Of a stretch of DNA of 63,285 nt, positions 8,334 through 18,348 are shown one piece after another. The stretch comes from Lactococcus sp. S-13. GTDB taxonomy: Bacteria; Bacillota; Bacilli; Lactobacillales; Streptococcaceae. The stretch is taken from assembly GCF_004210295.1 (NCBI RefSeq), contig NZ_SDAK01000003.1:1-63285 (forward strand). Reading direction: 5' to 3'. A program made the position numbers and the translations under genes. The notes below the pieces were generated by a model, which saw nothing but the letters and a program-made list of their open reading frames with translations, did not search any database and was not told where the DNA came from. Each line of letters opens with the position of its first letter. The first letter of the stretch is position 1.

Positions 8334-8888
8334 ATGAATATCGGATATGCACGAGTTTCAACTGGACTTCAAAATTTGGATTTACAAAAAGATAGTCTTA
8401 AAAAATATGATTGTGAGAAAATATTTACTGACCATATGTCAGGAAGTAAAAAAGAGCGACCTGGTTTAAAATCTGCCATCGAATTTTCTCGTTCTGGAGA
8501 TACAATTGTTGTTTGGCGGTTAGATCGATTAGGAAGAAATATGGAGGACTTAATTAGCATAGTTAATTCACTTAATGATAAAGGAGTAAGCTTCCATAGC
8601 TTGCAAGAAAATATCACAATGGATAAATCAAGTTCGACTGGACAATTGATGTTTCATTTGTTTGCGGCTTTTGCGGAATTTGAGCGAAATCTTATTTTGG
8701 AGCGTTCTGCCGCTGGTAGAGAAGCTGCACGTGCAAGAGGACGACTTGGAGGAAGACCTGAGAAATTTTCGGAGCAAGACGTAAAGCTTCTTAAAACCTT
8801 GGTAGAAAGTGGTACGCCGATTAAGTCGATTGCGGATTCTTGGGGAGTGTCAAGAACAACGATTTATAGATATATTAATAAGTTTTAG
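8334..8888 (+). CDS. Serine recombinase (resolvase/invertase family)
   Basis: The 184-residue protein is a complete small serine recombinase. The catalytic Ser is in 'GYARVST' (residue 9), with the conserved 'VVWRLDRLGRNMEDL' around residue 68. A long E-helix (AEFERNLILERSAAGREAARARG) follows, then a carboxyl-terminal helix-turn-helix (IKSIADSWGVSRTTIYRYI). It probably resolves plasmid multimers or cointegrates. The start ATG has AAAGGAG upstream, with TACAAT as a -10 at about 8302. It is transcribed opposite to its neighbours and ends at a hairpin terminator. Confidence 0.93.
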   Translation: MNIGYARVSTGLQNLDLQKDSLKKYDCEKIFTDHMSGSKKERPGLKSAIEFSRSGDTIVVWRLDRLGRNMEDLISIVNSLNDKGVSFHSLQENITMDKSSSTGQLMFHLFAAFAEFERNLILERSAAGREAARARGRLGGRPEKFSEQDVKLLKTLVESGTPIKSIADSWGVSRTTIYRYINKF

Positions 8889-8899
8889 AATAAACTAAA

Positions 8900-8935
8900 A
8901 AACCAGCTCACAACTATTAAGGTGCAAGCTGGTTT
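8900..8935 (+). terminator. Rho-independent terminator after the resolvase gene
   Basis: AAACCAGCT and AGCTGGTTT form a 9-bp stem starting 11 bp after the resolvase stop, followed by a T-rich stretch. Confidence 0.7.
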
Positions 8936-8995
8936 AATTTTTTTACTTTGGTATACTTAGTAACTCATACTAATTTTACAATCTTCGATAAGATA

Positions 8996-9136
8996 TTAAC
9001 TGATATTTCTAACAAAAGATTTCAAGCGTTCCTTTTTGTTATGTAAATCTAACGCTGTTTGATTTTCCCAATTTTCTGCAATTATATATTGAGTACTGTC
9101 TTGGACAACTACCTGAACCAACTTTGCAATAGGTTG
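8996..9136 (-). pseudogene. Antibiotic-monooxygenase-like gene, 3' fragment
   Basis: Minus-strand translation gives about 46 residues (VQDSTQYIIAENWENQTAL..., ending RNIS) before the stop at 8996. These resemble the carboxyl half of small ABM-fold monooxygenases (putative quinol monooxygenases), with the typical 'W-x-x-x-x-A-L-x-x-H' segment. No start or amino half is present upstream, so it is a decayed remnant. Confidence 0.5.
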
Positions 9137-9237
9137 CTTTCAGTGAATCTTGGGCGAAACGAATATGAATTCTCTCCAAGGTCAATAAGTTAAGCAAGAT
9201 ACAAAAAGCTTATCATTATGATAAACTTTTTACGTTT

Positions 9238-9458
9238 TCAGTTTAAGTATTGCATATTTTCAACTCGTTTTTCCGACCATTTGTGGCATACTTTTAACAA
9301 TTCTACTTTTTGTTCTTCATTCAATTGCTCGAAGTAAGCTCGTGGGTCATTGGGGACATGATTGGGGTAACTCCCATCAGATATCCCGGTGGAAGTTGGA
9401 AGTATTGGGACAAAACTAAAGCAATTTTATTAGCAATAGCTTTTCCTAAAGTTTTCAT
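9238..9458 (-). pseudogene. Frameshifted small gene remnant, unidentified
   Basis: An ATG at 9458 with a GGAGGAA ribosome site opens a frame (MKTLGKAIANKIAL...) that stops early. The sense-looking continuation (ISDGSYPNHVPNDPRAYFEQ, then a charged segment ending MQYLN) lies in another frame and ends at 9238. The frames meet near 9390-9420, so an indel has broken the gene. I do not recognise the family. A further 21-codon frame at 9493-9558 is probably another scrap. Confidence 0.45.
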
Positions 9459-9567
9459 AATTCCTCCTCTATCAATAATATAACAAGCATAATTATAACC
9501 CTTTTGAGAGAAGTTGAAAAGTTTGAGCTAAAAATTCGATAAATTCTTTTTCAGTCATTATCATTAT

Positions 9568-9789
9568 TCATTGTCCTTTTCGTTTAGATTGCTTAGCCTC
9601 TGATATTTTATGCGAATGATGATAGCCTTTTATTAAATCAATCGGAAAATTGCCTGTGACTAGTCTAGTCGTTTTTTTAGTCACAGCGTTCTGATTATGC
9701 CCTCTTAAACCTATAATGATTGATTGTGCTTGTTTTCTTGTCATCGTTGTAAGGGTGCCAGTAAATACAAAATATTCATTCTCTAGCAT
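9568..9789 (-). CDS. Stand-alone BRCT-domain protein
   Basis: The 73-residue protein is essentially one BRCT domain: 'EYFVFTGTL', then 'MTRKQAQSIIIGLRG', then 'VTKKTTRLVTGN'. This is the pattern found at the carboxyl end of NAD-dependent DNA ligase. I start it at ATG 9789 because AGAGGTGG lies 5 nt upstream; a longer frame from 9831 lacks a ribosome site. BRCT domains bind DNA ends or phosphopeptides. It lacks any catalytic domain and may be a fragment of a larger protein. Confidence 0.6.
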   Translation of the reverse strand: MLENEYFVFTGTLTTMTRKQAQSIIIGLRGHNQNAVTKKTTRLVTGNFPIDLIKGYHHSHKISEAKQSKRKGQ

Positions 9790-9948
9790 TAAACCACCTC
9801 TGCTGTTTTTCTGAATGGACTCGATGCTCAACTTATTTGACCTTCTAGGAATCCAATTATATCAGAAAATAAATATAAACCTTTGAAGTATACTCTGGTA
9901 TCCTAACCGTGCTAGCAATAACTCTTTTTATAATATATCAAAAAGTGG

Positions 9949-9986
9949 AAAAAGCACTCATAACTTTGTGATTATAGGTGCTTTTT
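9949..9986 (-). terminator. Terminator downstream of pepO
   Basis: AAAAAGCAC and GTGCTTTTT form a stem about 50 bp past the pepO stop. The stem carries A/T runs on both sides, so it could end transcripts from either direction. The 9840-10035 interval holds nothing else that I can see. Confidence 0.65.
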
Positions 9987-10035
9987 CTAAATTATTTGAC
10001 TCAATTTCAATATATCATTAATATAAATTCAATGA

Positions 10036-11919
10036 TTACCAAATTTTAAGACGATTTTCTGGTGCACGATACATCTTATCTGTTTCTTTAACATCAAAAG
10101 TATCGTAAAATTCTTCGAGATTTGTTGGAGGAATATTGGCACGAAGTTTAGCGGGTGCATGAAAATCCATTGACAAAAGCATTTGTTGGAATTCTTTACT
10201 TGCTTTCATGCGCCAAATCTTAGCCCACTGACTAAAGAAAGCTTTCAAATCAACGTCTTTCTCATCTTTAGCTGCTGTCAGTGCCGCTGTAATTCCTCCT
10301 TGGTCAGCAATATTTTCTGACACAATGAGTTTTCCGTTTGCTGGACCAGCTTCAGTTTCCACACCGTCAAAGAGTGCAATCATTTCTTTTTGCTTTTCTT
10401 CAAAAGCTTCATAATCTTCATCTAACCACCATTTGTTCAAATTTCCTTCTTTATCGAATTGGGCACCGTTGTTATCAAAAGCATGAGAAATTTCATGAGC
10501 AATGACTGCGCCAATTCCACCGTAATTTTGTGATGAAGATTGTTCAAGAGAGTAAAAAGGAGCTTGCAAAATTGCTGCTGGAAAAACAATTGTATTACTA
10601 TCAGGACTATAATAAGCATTGACCATATGAGCAGGCATATGCCAGCTTGTTTTATCAACATCTTCTGAGAATTTTTCAAAAGTTCGAGCAGTCAAAATTT
10701 CATCGAATTTAAGTGCATCTTCATAGAGAGAGCCAGAAGTTGTTTTTAAACGACTATAAATTTCAGGCAATTTATCTGGGAAACCAATGAAAGGAGTAAT
10801 AGCATCCAATTTTTCAATGGCTTTTTCAGCTGTTTCTTGACTGAGCCACTCATTTTTAGACAAACGCGCTTGGTAAACTTTAATCATTGCAGTGACCATC
10901 CGTTTGACATCGGCCTTAGCAGCTTCACCAAAATATTTTATACCATAGAATAAACCAATCACTTGACTAAAATAAGACTCAGTCAAATCAAGTTGATGTT
11001 TTTCTTGACTTCTTGCTTCTTGAACATTTGAAAGGAAACGTCCATAAGCTCCACCAAGAATTCTAAGGTCTTCATTGAAGAAAGAAGTAGCGCCACGTGC
11101 AATTTTAGTCAGCATCCAAGCTTTAATGAGTGACCAATTTTCTTCATTGATAAGTGAATCAAATGATTCATAAAAACGATCTTCGTAAACAATGACTTTA
11201 TCAGGTTCAGTTTTTACTAAATCTTTAATTAAAGATTTTAAATCAAGGTTTTTAACTTTACTGACAAAGCTGTCAGTAGAAATTGGATGATAAAGTTCAG
11301 CATATTTTGCCCACTCTTCAGAAGTATTTGCTGACGGAACTAAAAGAGCATCGAATTTAAGGGCAGACTTTGCAATCTCTTCTGCATTTTCAACATCAAA
11401 TGTCTTTAAAATTTCGATTGTATTTTTAGCCCAAAAATCAAGTAATTCTTTTTTTCTAGGGTGTTCATCATTATAATAAGTGGTATCAGGTAAAATCAAG
11501 CCCGGGCCAGAGAATCCAAGAGAATAGTGAATAGCATCTTTCATATCAGGTTCAACACTAAAAGAAAACGGAAGAGGTGCCTGTGAATGGAAAACGAGTT
11601 GAGTCAAATTATTTTTAAAATCTTCAAAAGTCTTTAAAGTTTCAACTTTAGCAAGTTCATTTTTTACGGCAGAAAAATCCGCTTTTTCTCTTGCTTGCCA
11701 ATCTCCTGCTTTATTATAAAATTTGATTGCTTCAAGCAATTCTGGATTATCAGTAGGTAGGTTTTGTGATAACTCAGCTAAATCTTTAGCCAAATTTTTC
11801 TCATTTTTTAGTACTAATTCATCAAAAGCTGAAATTCTTGGTTTGTCAGCAGGAATTTCTGCATTTTCTAACCATTCAGCATTAACAGTAGCGAATAAAT
11901 CATCTTGAATCCTTGTCAT
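10036..11919 (-). CDS. pepO: Oligoendopeptidase PepO (M13 family zinc metallopeptidase)
   Basis: The 627-residue length equals that of lactococcal PepO. The zinc motif HEISH lies near residue 475 in 'VIAHEISHAFDNNGAQFD'. The third ligand Glu and the conserved Asp are in 'ENIADQGG' near residue 534. 'NAYYSP' and a carboxyl 'MYRAPENRLKIW' are typical of the neprilysin family. There is no signal peptide, so it acts in the cytoplasm on imported casein oligopeptides. It follows oppA by 124 bp with a hairpin in between, the arrangement of the lactococcal oppDFBCA-pepO locus. The start ATG at 11919 has AAAAGGAG. Confidence 0.97.
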   Translation of the reverse strand: MTRIQDDLFATVNAEWLENAEIPADKPRISAFDELVLKNEKNLAKDLAELSQNLPTDNPELLEAIKFYNKAGDWQAREKADFSAVKNELAKVETLKTFEDFKNNLTQLVFHSQAPLPFSFSVEPDMKDAIHYSLGFSGPGLILPDTTYYNDEHPRKKELLDFWAKNTIEILKTFDVENAEEIAKSALKFDALLVPSANTSEEWAKYAELYHPISTDSFVSKVKNLDLKSLIKDLVKTEPDKVIVYEDRFYESFDSLINEENWSLIKAWMLTKIARGATSFFNEDLRILGGAYGRFLSNVQEARSQEKHQLDLTESYFSQVIGLFYGIKYFGEAAKADVKRMVTAMIKVYQARLSKNEWLSQETAEKAIEKLDAITPFIGFPDKLPEIYSRLKTTSGSLYEDALKFDEILTARTFEKFSEDVDKTSWHMPAHMVNAYYSPDSNTIVFPAAILQAPFYSLEQSSSQNYGGIGAVIAHEISHAFDNNGAQFDKEGNLNKWWLDEDYEAFEEKQKEMIALFDGVETEAGPANGKLIVSENIADQGGITAALTAAKDEKDVDLKAFFSQWAKIWRMKASKEFQQMLLSMDFHAPAKLRANIPPTNLEEFYDTFDVKETDKMYRAPENRLKIW

Positions 11920-11940
11920 ATCAAACTCCTTTTTTAATAA

Positions 11941-11971
11941 AAGAAGCTCAAATCATAAATTTGAACTTCTT
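11941..11971 (-). terminator. Hairpin between oppA and pepO
   Basis: Arms AAGAAGCTCAAAT and ATTTGAACTTCTT pair with one mismatch, closely upstream of the pepO ribosome site. It probably works as a partial terminator or mRNA-stabilising hairpin that sets the oppA:pepO ratio; this is inference. Confidence 0.6.
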
Positions 11972-12042
11972 TGACTTTAGAATTGCAAAAACTAAAGTGA
12001 GGGTATTTTTACAAAAAACTTGTAAACAAAAGTTAAGTAAAA

Positions 12043-13845
12043 CTATTTGGTGGCTAACTTATCAGAAGAAACACCAATTTCTGACCAAGTATTCATTGCA
12101 CCATAGTCAAGCGTCATCCCAACTACCCGTTTGTTAACCGGCGTATAACTTAACGAGAAGTTTGTTGGAACAACATAAGCTTTTTTATTCATATCTTCTT
12201 GATATTTAACGAAAGCTGCTTTACGATAAGTTGGATCTTCAGACTTGGCAGAATCAATATCATTTAAATCCTTAGTGATTTCTGAATCATTAAAGTGACC
12301 AAAGTTATAAGGTGCTGCTGCTGAGAACAAATCTTGTTGCGAAGGTTCTGATGACAATGACCAAGCACCGTCAGTAATATCCCAGTCATTTGCACCTGGA
12401 GGAGTCGTCATATGATCAACCCAAGAATTAAATTCCATTAATTTACCATTGTAAAGACTCACTTTTACCCCAATTTTCTTCCATTGTTGGATGTAGTTTT
12501 GGGCAATGGTTTCGGAGTTTGCATCACCTACACGAGCCGCATAAACAAGCGATAATTCTTTTCCATCTTTTTCACGGTAGCCTGTAGATTTATTCAATTT
12601 CCATCCGTCTTCATCCAAAAGTTTATTCGCTTTATCAAGATCTTGTTTTTCATATCCTTTGACTGATGGACTCGTAAATTGCTTAAAGATTGGCGGAATC
12701 AAACTATTTGCAGGAGTTGAAAGTCCGTTTGAGAACTTATTATCCACTTCTGCGACATTTCGAGCATAACCAATGGCTTGACGAACATTTTGATCCTGCA
12801 AAGGCGTTTTACGATCTTGGACATTAATCGAATTTTTAGCATCATAGTGTCCCAAGTTATAGTACATTAAGGAAATATAAAGCGCTTGTTGACCTAAAAC
12901 CTTGTATCCCTTTAAGTTTTTTACTTGTTTATATTGACTATTAGCCATCGACTTGATAATGTCGTATTTATGTGCAGAAAGGGCTGCGACTGATTTTGCT
13001 GTTGATACAATTTCATAAGTAATTGAATTTAGTTTTGGTTTTTTACCCCAATAGTAAGGATTTGGCACATATTTAATAGATTCACCAGCAACCACATTTT
13101 CCGGTTTAAAAGGCCCTGTAACTAATGGTTTCGTTGTCGTTTTTGGACTAGAAGCCAAATCTTTAGGGGCAACATCTTTCAAATATTGGTAAGGAGCGAC
13201 ACTTTCAAGGAAGTAACCATTTCCTGATTGTGTCATCCCTGGTTTCATTTCTTTAAATTGAACCTTGATGACTTTTCCGTTTTCACCATCAGGGAAAGTA
13301 ATTCCTGAGATTGTTTTAGCTTTCCCCGCATGATAATCACTCAAGCCAACAATATTCGCTAGAGAATCAGTCCAACGGTCGGACCCATAAGCAGGATTAG
13401 CAATCGTTTCATAGGTAAATTCATAATCTTTAGCCGTTACTTCTGAACCATCAGACCATTTCAAATCTTTACGAAAGGTAATCGTTGCCGTTTTAGCTTT
13501 TTGGTCAAGGCTGATATTTGCAGGTCCTCCATCAATAAATTTAAAGGCGCTGTTAGTAAAGAAGAGAGCATCTTGACCGCCTCCAGGACCAGACATTGTA
13601 CTAAAAGTGGCATCATCAGAAAGTCCGGCTAACCATTCAGCTTTCATCGGAGAATCGCTTTGATAAGCGACTTTTAAATTTCCACCTTTGATTGCCTTGT
13701 CTGGATTTTGATAAGCAACGTCAAAGTTCCCCGCTTTTAATTTTTTTGTACTTGTACTTGAGCTTTGGTTAGATCCACAAGCACTTAGGAGTGCAGCTGC
13801 TAAAACTACACTACTTGCCAATAAAGTTACTTTGAATTTGTTCAT
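12043..13845 (-). CDS. oppA: Oligopeptide-binding lipoprotein OppA
   Basis: The 600-residue protein is the extracytoplasmic peptide receptor of the Opp ABC transporter. It begins with a lipoprotein signal (MNKFKVTLLASSVVLAAALL) and lipobox LSAC, with Cys at about residue 23. A Ser/Thr linker and the SBP_bac_5 fold follow, including 'KDLKWSDGSEVTAKDYEFTY' near residue 130. Its length matches lactococcal OppA. It is followed by the hairpin and pepO. The 105-bp gap after oppC contains AT-rich sequence and a weak stem near 13920-13955. Confidence 0.97.
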   Translation of the reverse strand: MNKFKVTLLASSVVLAAALLSACGSNQSSSTSTKKLKAGNFDVAYQNPDKAIKGGNLKVAYQSDSPMKAEWLAGLSDDATFSTMSGPGGGQDALFFTNSAFKFIDGGPANISLDQKAKTATITFRKDLKWSDGSEVTAKDYEFTYETIANPAYGSDRWTDSLANIVGLSDYHAGKAKTISGITFPDGENGKVIKVQFKEMKPGMTQSGNGYFLESVAPYQYLKDVAPKDLASSPKTTTKPLVTGPFKPENVVAGESIKYVPNPYYWGKKPKLNSITYEIVSTAKSVAALSAHKYDIIKSMANSQYKQVKNLKGYKVLGQQALYISLMYYNLGHYDAKNSINVQDRKTPLQDQNVRQAIGYARNVAEVDNKFSNGLSTPANSLIPPIFKQFTSPSVKGYEKQDLDKANKLLDEDGWKLNKSTGYREKDGKELSLVYAARVGDANSETIAQNYIQQWKKIGVKVSLYNGKLMEFNSWVDHMTTPPGANDWDITDGAWSLSSEPSQQDLFSAAAPYNFGHFNDSEITKDLNDIDSAKSEDPTYRKAAFVKYQEDMNKKAYVVPTNFSLSYTPVNKRVVGMTLDYGAMNTWSEIGVSSDKLATK

Positions 13846-13950
13846 CTTAGTTTCTCCAATAATTTCTTTTTATTTCTTACTTCAATATAATATTTAATTT
13901 ATCATATCCATTTCTAATAGATAAACATTTTTATCACTCTTGAATGTTGT

Positions 13951-14841
13951 TTATCTTGTAGCTTGTCTTTGGTCAGCCACTCGTCTTAGTGCATTTCCGA
14001 TAAAGATAATAGCAAGCACCACAATTAGGATGACCACTGTTGCTGGAACCCAAGTCCAAGGCTTATCAGTCATTGTTTCTGGATTAGTCGCTTCATTTAT
14101 CATTGTTCCCAAAGATGGTGTCCCCGCTGGAAGTCCAAAACCTAAGAAAGAAAGTCCTGTTTCTAAACCAATGTTTCCAGCAAAAACAAGCGTTGCTTCA
14201 GCAATGACTAAGGTGGACAAGTTGGGCCATATTTCCCGAAACATAATTTTAAAATCAGAAGTTCCCGAAGTTTTTGATGCTCGAACATAATCTCGATTGA
14301 CTTCCGTCATTGTTCTTGCCCGAATTAAACGCGTTGTCCCTATCCAACTAAAGATACTGATAATCCCAATCAAAGACCAAGAATTAAAACGTGGGATGAT
14401 AGTTACAAAAACAATAATGATCATCATTGATGGTAAAATCATAACAAAATCAGTGAAACGCATGAAGATTAAATCAAATCTCCCACCAAAGTAGCCCGTA
14501 ATTACCCCTAAGATATTTCCTACAACTAAAGTAATAAGTGTAACTGCAAAAGCGATATTGAAAGAGTTTCGTGCAGAAATCATTAACATCATGATGATAT
14601 CTCGACCACCATTATCAGTTCCCAGTAAATGTCCATTTGTCAGTGGTGCAAGATACTGGTCCATAATATTAACATCAACATAATTTGATTGTTTTAAAAA
14701 CATCGAGTAAATATAAACGATTAGAAAGACAGCAACTAGGAAAAGTGCTGAAGTCAGTGCTAATTTGTCATTCTTTAGTTCTTCTTTGATTGAGTGAACT
14801 AATGATAAAGAATTTTTGTGTTTTTTTTCTGTCATTTTCAC
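13951..14841 (-). CDS. oppC: Oligopeptide transporter permease OppC
   Basis: The 296-residue protein is an inner-membrane permease with six hydrophobic segments. The first is at about residues 32-52 and the rest lie between residues 95 and 290. The ATPase-docking (EAA-type) loop is 'RASKTSGTSDFKIMFREIWP' near residue 195. It forms the transmembrane pore with OppB. The stop lies 105 bp before oppA, and the start at 14841 is 4 bp from the oppB stop, so the genes are coupled. Confidence 0.96.
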   Translation of the reverse strand: MKMTEKKHKNSLSLVHSIKEELKNDKLALTSALFLVAVFLIVYIYSMFLKQSNYVDVNIMDQYLAPLTNGHLLGTDNGGRDIIMMLMISARNSFNIAFAVTLITLVVGNILGVITGYFGGRFDLIFMRFTDFVMILPSMMIIIVFVTIIPRFNSWSLIGIISIFSWIGTTRLIRARTMTEVNRDYVRASKTSGTSDFKIMFREIWPNLSTLVIAEATLVFAGNIGLETGLSFLGFGLPAGTPSLGTMINEATNPETMTDKPWTWVPATVVILIVVLAIIFIGNALRRVADQRQATR

Positions 14842-14844
14842 TCC

Positions 14845-15804
14845 TTATTGAATCCGAATTCGTGGGTCAACCATTGCCATGATAATATCCGACAGGAGGG
14901 CTCCAAGAAGTCCCAAAAAACCATTTAATAAAATCAAAGCCGTAATCATTGAATAATCTCGCCCAGTGATTGAAGTAATAAAAAGTTGTCCTAAGCCAGG
15001 ATAGCCAAAAATTGTTTCAGCAAAGATTGCTCCTCCCAAGAGTCCAGTAATCACAAATCCAAAATTAGAAGCGATTGGTAATGAGGCATTTCTCAAAATA
15101 TGACGTCTAAAAATCACTTTTTCCTTAACCCCTTTGGCTCGAGCCGTTCGTACATAATCTTGTGTTTGTTCATCTAAAATTCCAGAGCGGAAGTAAGTAA
15201 AGATTCCAACTGTTCCAAAGACCGCCAAACTAAAAGCCGGAAGAATCATGTGATAAATCTTACTAAAGAAAACAGGAATGATTCCCATCGCATTTGGACT
15301 TACCGTCCCACCTGTCGGAAACCAATTAAGACTATAACCAAAGATAAAGATAATCAAGAGATAGAATACGTAAGGTGGAATACCAAAAGTAATTGAATTA
15401 TAGGTCAACCACAATTGGTCTTGCCATTTTCCTTCATTTCGAGCTGCAACTATCGACATCGGAATAGCAAATAAGTAAGTTAAAATAACTGACAAAAGTG
15501 ACATCCAAAAAGTATTAATCGCTCTATGTCCAATGACAGTCATCACAGGCTCTTTGAGATTATAGGACATTCCTAAATTCCCATGTATGGCATTCCCTAA
15601 CCACCTGAGATACTGCTCCCACCAAGGGTCATATAAACCTGCTGCCCGTCTTAATGCTTCAACTTCATGTGGGTCGGTATGAGGACCAATCAACCCTGAA
15701 AAAGGATCACCAGGCATCAATTTAGCAAAGAAGAAAACAAGAATACTCAAGATAAATAATTGAGGAATCATCAATAAAATACGTCTAATAATTACTTTCC
15801 ACAT
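14845..15804 (-). CDS. oppB: Oligopeptide transporter permease OppB
   Basis: I begin at ATG 15804 ([15 protein letters not shown]...), giving 319 residues, because AAAGGAGGGG lies 4-5 nt upstream. A longer frame from 15843 would run back into oppF without a ribosome site. There are six transmembrane segments, the first at about residues 10-30. The docking loop is '[19 protein letters not shown]' near residue 215. It overlaps the oppF stop by 20 bp, consistent with translational coupling. Confidence 0.96.
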   Translation of the reverse strand: MWKVIIRRILLMIPQLFILSILVFFFAKLMPGDPFSGLIGPHTDPHEVEALRRAAGLYDPWWEQYLRWLGNAIHGNLGMSYNLKEPVMTVIGHRAINTFWMSLLSVILTYLFAIPMSIVAARNEGKWQDQLWLTYNSITFGIPPYVFYLLIIFIFGYSLNWFPTGGTVSPNAMGIIPVFFSKIYHMILPAFSLAVFGTVGIFTYFRSGILDEQTQDYVRTARAKGVKEKVIFRRHILRNASLPIASNFGFVITGLLGGAIFAETIFGYPGLGQLFITSITGRDYSMITALILLNGFLGLLGALLSDIIMAMVDPRIRIQ

Positions 15805-16744
15805 TTTCCCCTCCTTTTGGCAAAGCAGCCCAATGACTTTCACTTAATTTTTTTAAGGGCAAAGCGTGTCCATCTTTATCATAAAAGTTTGCTTTTTTAT
15901 CCTCAAAGTCTTGTTCAACTTTTAGACGGTTTTTCCGATTTTCCGCTCTTCTTGTAACATCAATCGAAGGGATAGCAGATAAAAGTCGTTTAGTATAAAT
16001 GTGCTGTGGCTCATCAAAAATATCTCTTCGTGTTCCTTTTTCGACAATTCGACCGTTGTGCATGACTGCGATATTATCAGTCATATGGCGGACAACCCCT
16101 AAATCATGAGAAATAAAAAGAAATGCAATTCCCAAGTCCTTTTGAATGAGCTTCATGAAATTCAAAACCTGAGCTTGAACAGATAAGTCTAATGCTGAAA
16201 CTGGTTCATCTGCCACAATTAACTTAGGATTAGTAGCAACTGCCCGTGCGATTCCAATTCTTTGTTGTTGACCTCCAGAAAATTGGAAAGGATACTGCTC
16301 TAAAGCTTGTTTAGGTAGTCCAACAATATCCAATAATTCATGAATCCGTTTATTTTCTGTATTAGCATCTAATTTTTCAAAATTTCGAATAGGCTCCGCG
16401 ATGATATCGTAAATTGTTTTCCGGGGATTCAAACTAGAAAAAGCATCTTGAAAAATCATTTGAACATCTTTATTGTATTTGAGTTGATTCCTTACCCTTT
16501 TCTTGCTGACATCTTGTCCTTTATAAATCAATTGTCCTGATGTCATTTGTTCTAAACCAACAATTGTTTTGCCAATCGTTGATTTTCCAGAGCCAGATTC
16601 ACCAACTAAACCGACAGTTTCTCCTTCATGAATCGTTAAATCTACTCCATCAACGGCTAAAACATTATCTGTCACTCGATTAAAGAAACCAGATCGAATA
16701 GGATAATAAACTTTTAAGTCCTTTAAATTAAGAATTTCGCTCAC
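15785..16744 (-). CDS. oppF: Oligopeptide transporter ATPase OppF
   Basis: The 319-residue ABC ATPase has Walker [10 protein letters not shown] near residue 49, signature FSGGQQQR near 157, and Walker B LIVADEP near 177. The H-loop His is in 'FISHDLG', and the carboxyl extension is typical of the oligopeptide/dipeptide subfamily. It pairs with OppD to energise uptake. The start overlaps the oppD stop (16741/16744), and the stop lies inside the oppB start region. Confidence 0.96.
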   Translation of the reverse strand: MSEILNLKDLKVYYPIRSGFFNRVTDNVLAVDGVDLTIHEGETVGLVGESGSGKSTIGKTIVGLEQMTSGQLIYKGQDVSKKRVRNQLKYNKDVQMIFQDAFSSLNPRKTIYDIIAEPIRNFEKLDANTENKRIHELLDIVGLPKQALEQYPFQFSGGQQQRIGIARAVATNPKLIVADEPVSALDLSVQAQVLNFMKLIQKDLGIAFLFISHDLGVVRHMTDNIAVMHNGRIVEKGTRRDIFDEPQHIYTKRLLSAIPSIDVTRRAENRKNRLKVEQDFEDKKANFYDKDGHALPLKKLSESHWAALPKGGENVESNY

Positions 16745-17757
16745 TTTTCACCCCCTTTCAATTTTTGATCTGGAAATTCAAATTTTTCCCAAGCCTGACC
16801 TCGAACAAAATGATTTGGAGAAATTTCAGTCATTTTTTCCGAAATTACTTTTTGAGCTTCTTCTTTCATCCAAGGTACTCGAGCTAGAAATAAATCTTTG
16901 TCATACTCAATTTCTGACAGAGAAGGCACGGACCCTGGAATCACATATAAATCATCCGAAACTGTTTCGGCAGATGGATTTGAACGCAAAAGTGACCGGG
17001 TGTAGGGATGTTTGGGATTTTGAAAAAGCTCTTCAACAGAAGCTTTTTCGACGAGTTGTCCGGCATACATCACCGCCACTGTATCAGCAACTTCAGCAAC
17101 AACTCCTAAATCATGAGTAATTAGAATAACCCCAGCATTCTTCTTCTTTTGTACTTCTAAAATCAAGTCTAAAATCTGAGCTTGAATAGTAACGTCTAAA
17201 GCAGTCGTTGGCTCATCAGCAATAATCAAATTTGGGTCATTGGCAATGGCTATTGCAATCATTACTCTTTGTCTCATCCCGCCTGAAAGTTGGTGAGGAA
17301 ATTGATTAACGACTCTTTTAGGGTTTAGAATTCCTACTTGTTCTAAAAGTTGAAAGATTCTACTTTCATACTGATTTTCTGGATAAACATCATGCACGGC
17401 CAACATTTCCTTGATTTGCTGCCCAATTTTCATCAATGGATTAAGCGCAGTGAGTGGATTTTGAAAAATCATTCCAACTTTACTTCCTCGAATACTTGCC
17501 ATGGAGTCACCCGTTTTACCAATCACTTCTTCCTCATCCAATAAAATGGAGCCTGTAATTTGAGTTTGATTTGGGTTGTGTAATCCCATAACAGCAGTTG
17601 CCAAAGTTGATTTCCCAGAACCTGATTCCCCAACAATGGCTAAAACTTCACCACGTCTAAGACTTAAATCAATATCATAAATTGCTTTTTGAAATTTACC
17701 AGCAATCCGAAAGGCAACACTCACTTGTTTTGCTTCCAAAATATTTTCACTTTCCAT
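16741..17757 (-). CDS. oppD: Oligopeptide transporter ATPase OppD
   Basis: The 338-residue ABC ATPase is the first gene of the operon. It has Walker [10 protein letters not shown] near residue 43, signature LSGGMRQR near 154, Walker B LIIADEP near 174, and the switch His in 'LITHDLG'. The carboxyl domain carries the 'RVPWMKEEAQKVISEK' segment; the usual Cys cluster of some OppD proteins is absent. The ribosome site TTGAGG precedes ATG 17757, and a sigma-70 promoter lies 40-70 bp upstream. Confidence 0.96.
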   Translation of the reverse strand: MESENILEAKQVSVAFRIAGKFQKAIYDIDLSLRRGEVLAIVGESGSGKSTLATAVMGLHNPNQTQITGSILLDEEEVIGKTGDSMASIRGSKVGMIFQNPLTALNPLMKIGQQIKEMLAVHDVYPENQYESRIFQLLEQVGILNPKRVVNQFPHQLSGGMRQRVMIAIAIANDPNLIIADEPTTALDVTIQAQILDLILEVQKKKNAGVILITHDLGVVAEVADTVAVMYAGQLVEKASVEELFQNPKHPYTRSLLRSNPSAETVSDDLYVIPGSVPSLSEIEYDKDLFLARVPWMKEEAQKVISEKMTEISPNHFVRGQAWEKFEFPDQKLKGGEK

Positions 17758-17796
17758 ATTTACCTCAATGAAATCTTTCTAAATAGACTTAATAAA

Positions 17797-17825
17797 AGTA
17801 TACTGCTTTTTCTGTATATTTGCAA
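17797..17825 (-). promoter_or_regulatory. opp operon promoter
   Basis: On the minus strand TTGCAA (17825-17820) is separated by 17 bp from TATACT (17802-17797), about 40 bp before the oppD start. I see no clear CodY box, but did not test for one systematically. Confidence 0.7.
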
Positions 17826-17928
17826 AAAATTATCATTTTGGATATCTTCATGAATTTTCTGAACATTACGAGAAGTGAAGGTAAAACAACAGTTTTGGAG
17901 TAAATAATAAAAGCAGTAATCATACTAA

Positions 17929-18348
17929 AAACTGCTGACGTTAAGTCAATTTTCAGACGGAAAAACATATACCGACCCTGATGGCTTTGAATTTGAACTT
18001 CCCCTGTGGGCAACAAATAAAAGTGCCGCTAAAAAATATTTCAAACAAGAAGGCTGGCACTATTATAAAAAGTCAGCCTTTTGTAAGGACTCCTTTGAAA
18101 AAATAAATAGTGGATACTTCGTCATTGACCGCTTCAATCAGTTTTATCGTCATGACCTGATTTGCGATACTCCAGACCCTCGTTTCTTGATGACCTTAGA
18201 CCAGGCACGACCATTTACTTCAGCAACTTATAATGATGAACTCGTTCGCTTTAAAAAGGCATTCCCTATTATGTGTCAAATCCTGAGAGGAGAATGGAGA
18301 GTTGATGTTGTGGGACATTATAAATCCGGTTCTGTTGCAAAGTTTTAA
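17929..18348 (+). pseudogene. Internal gene fragment cut by ISS1, family not recognised
   Basis: An open frame with protein-like composition (YTDPDGFEFELPLW..., NSGYFVIDRFNQFYRHDL, DPRFLMTLDQARPF...) runs from the opp upstream region into the ISS1 inverted repeat. It stops at a TAA 20 bp inside the element (18346-18348). No start codon with a ribosome site is present, and the stop comes from the IS. It has lost both ends. I could not assign a family. Confidence 0.55.

Noticed and set aside
17789..18016. 75-codon minus-strand frame upstream of oppD
   Set aside because: It overlaps the opp promoter and the plus-strand gene fragment, has no ribosome site, and has an implausible composition.
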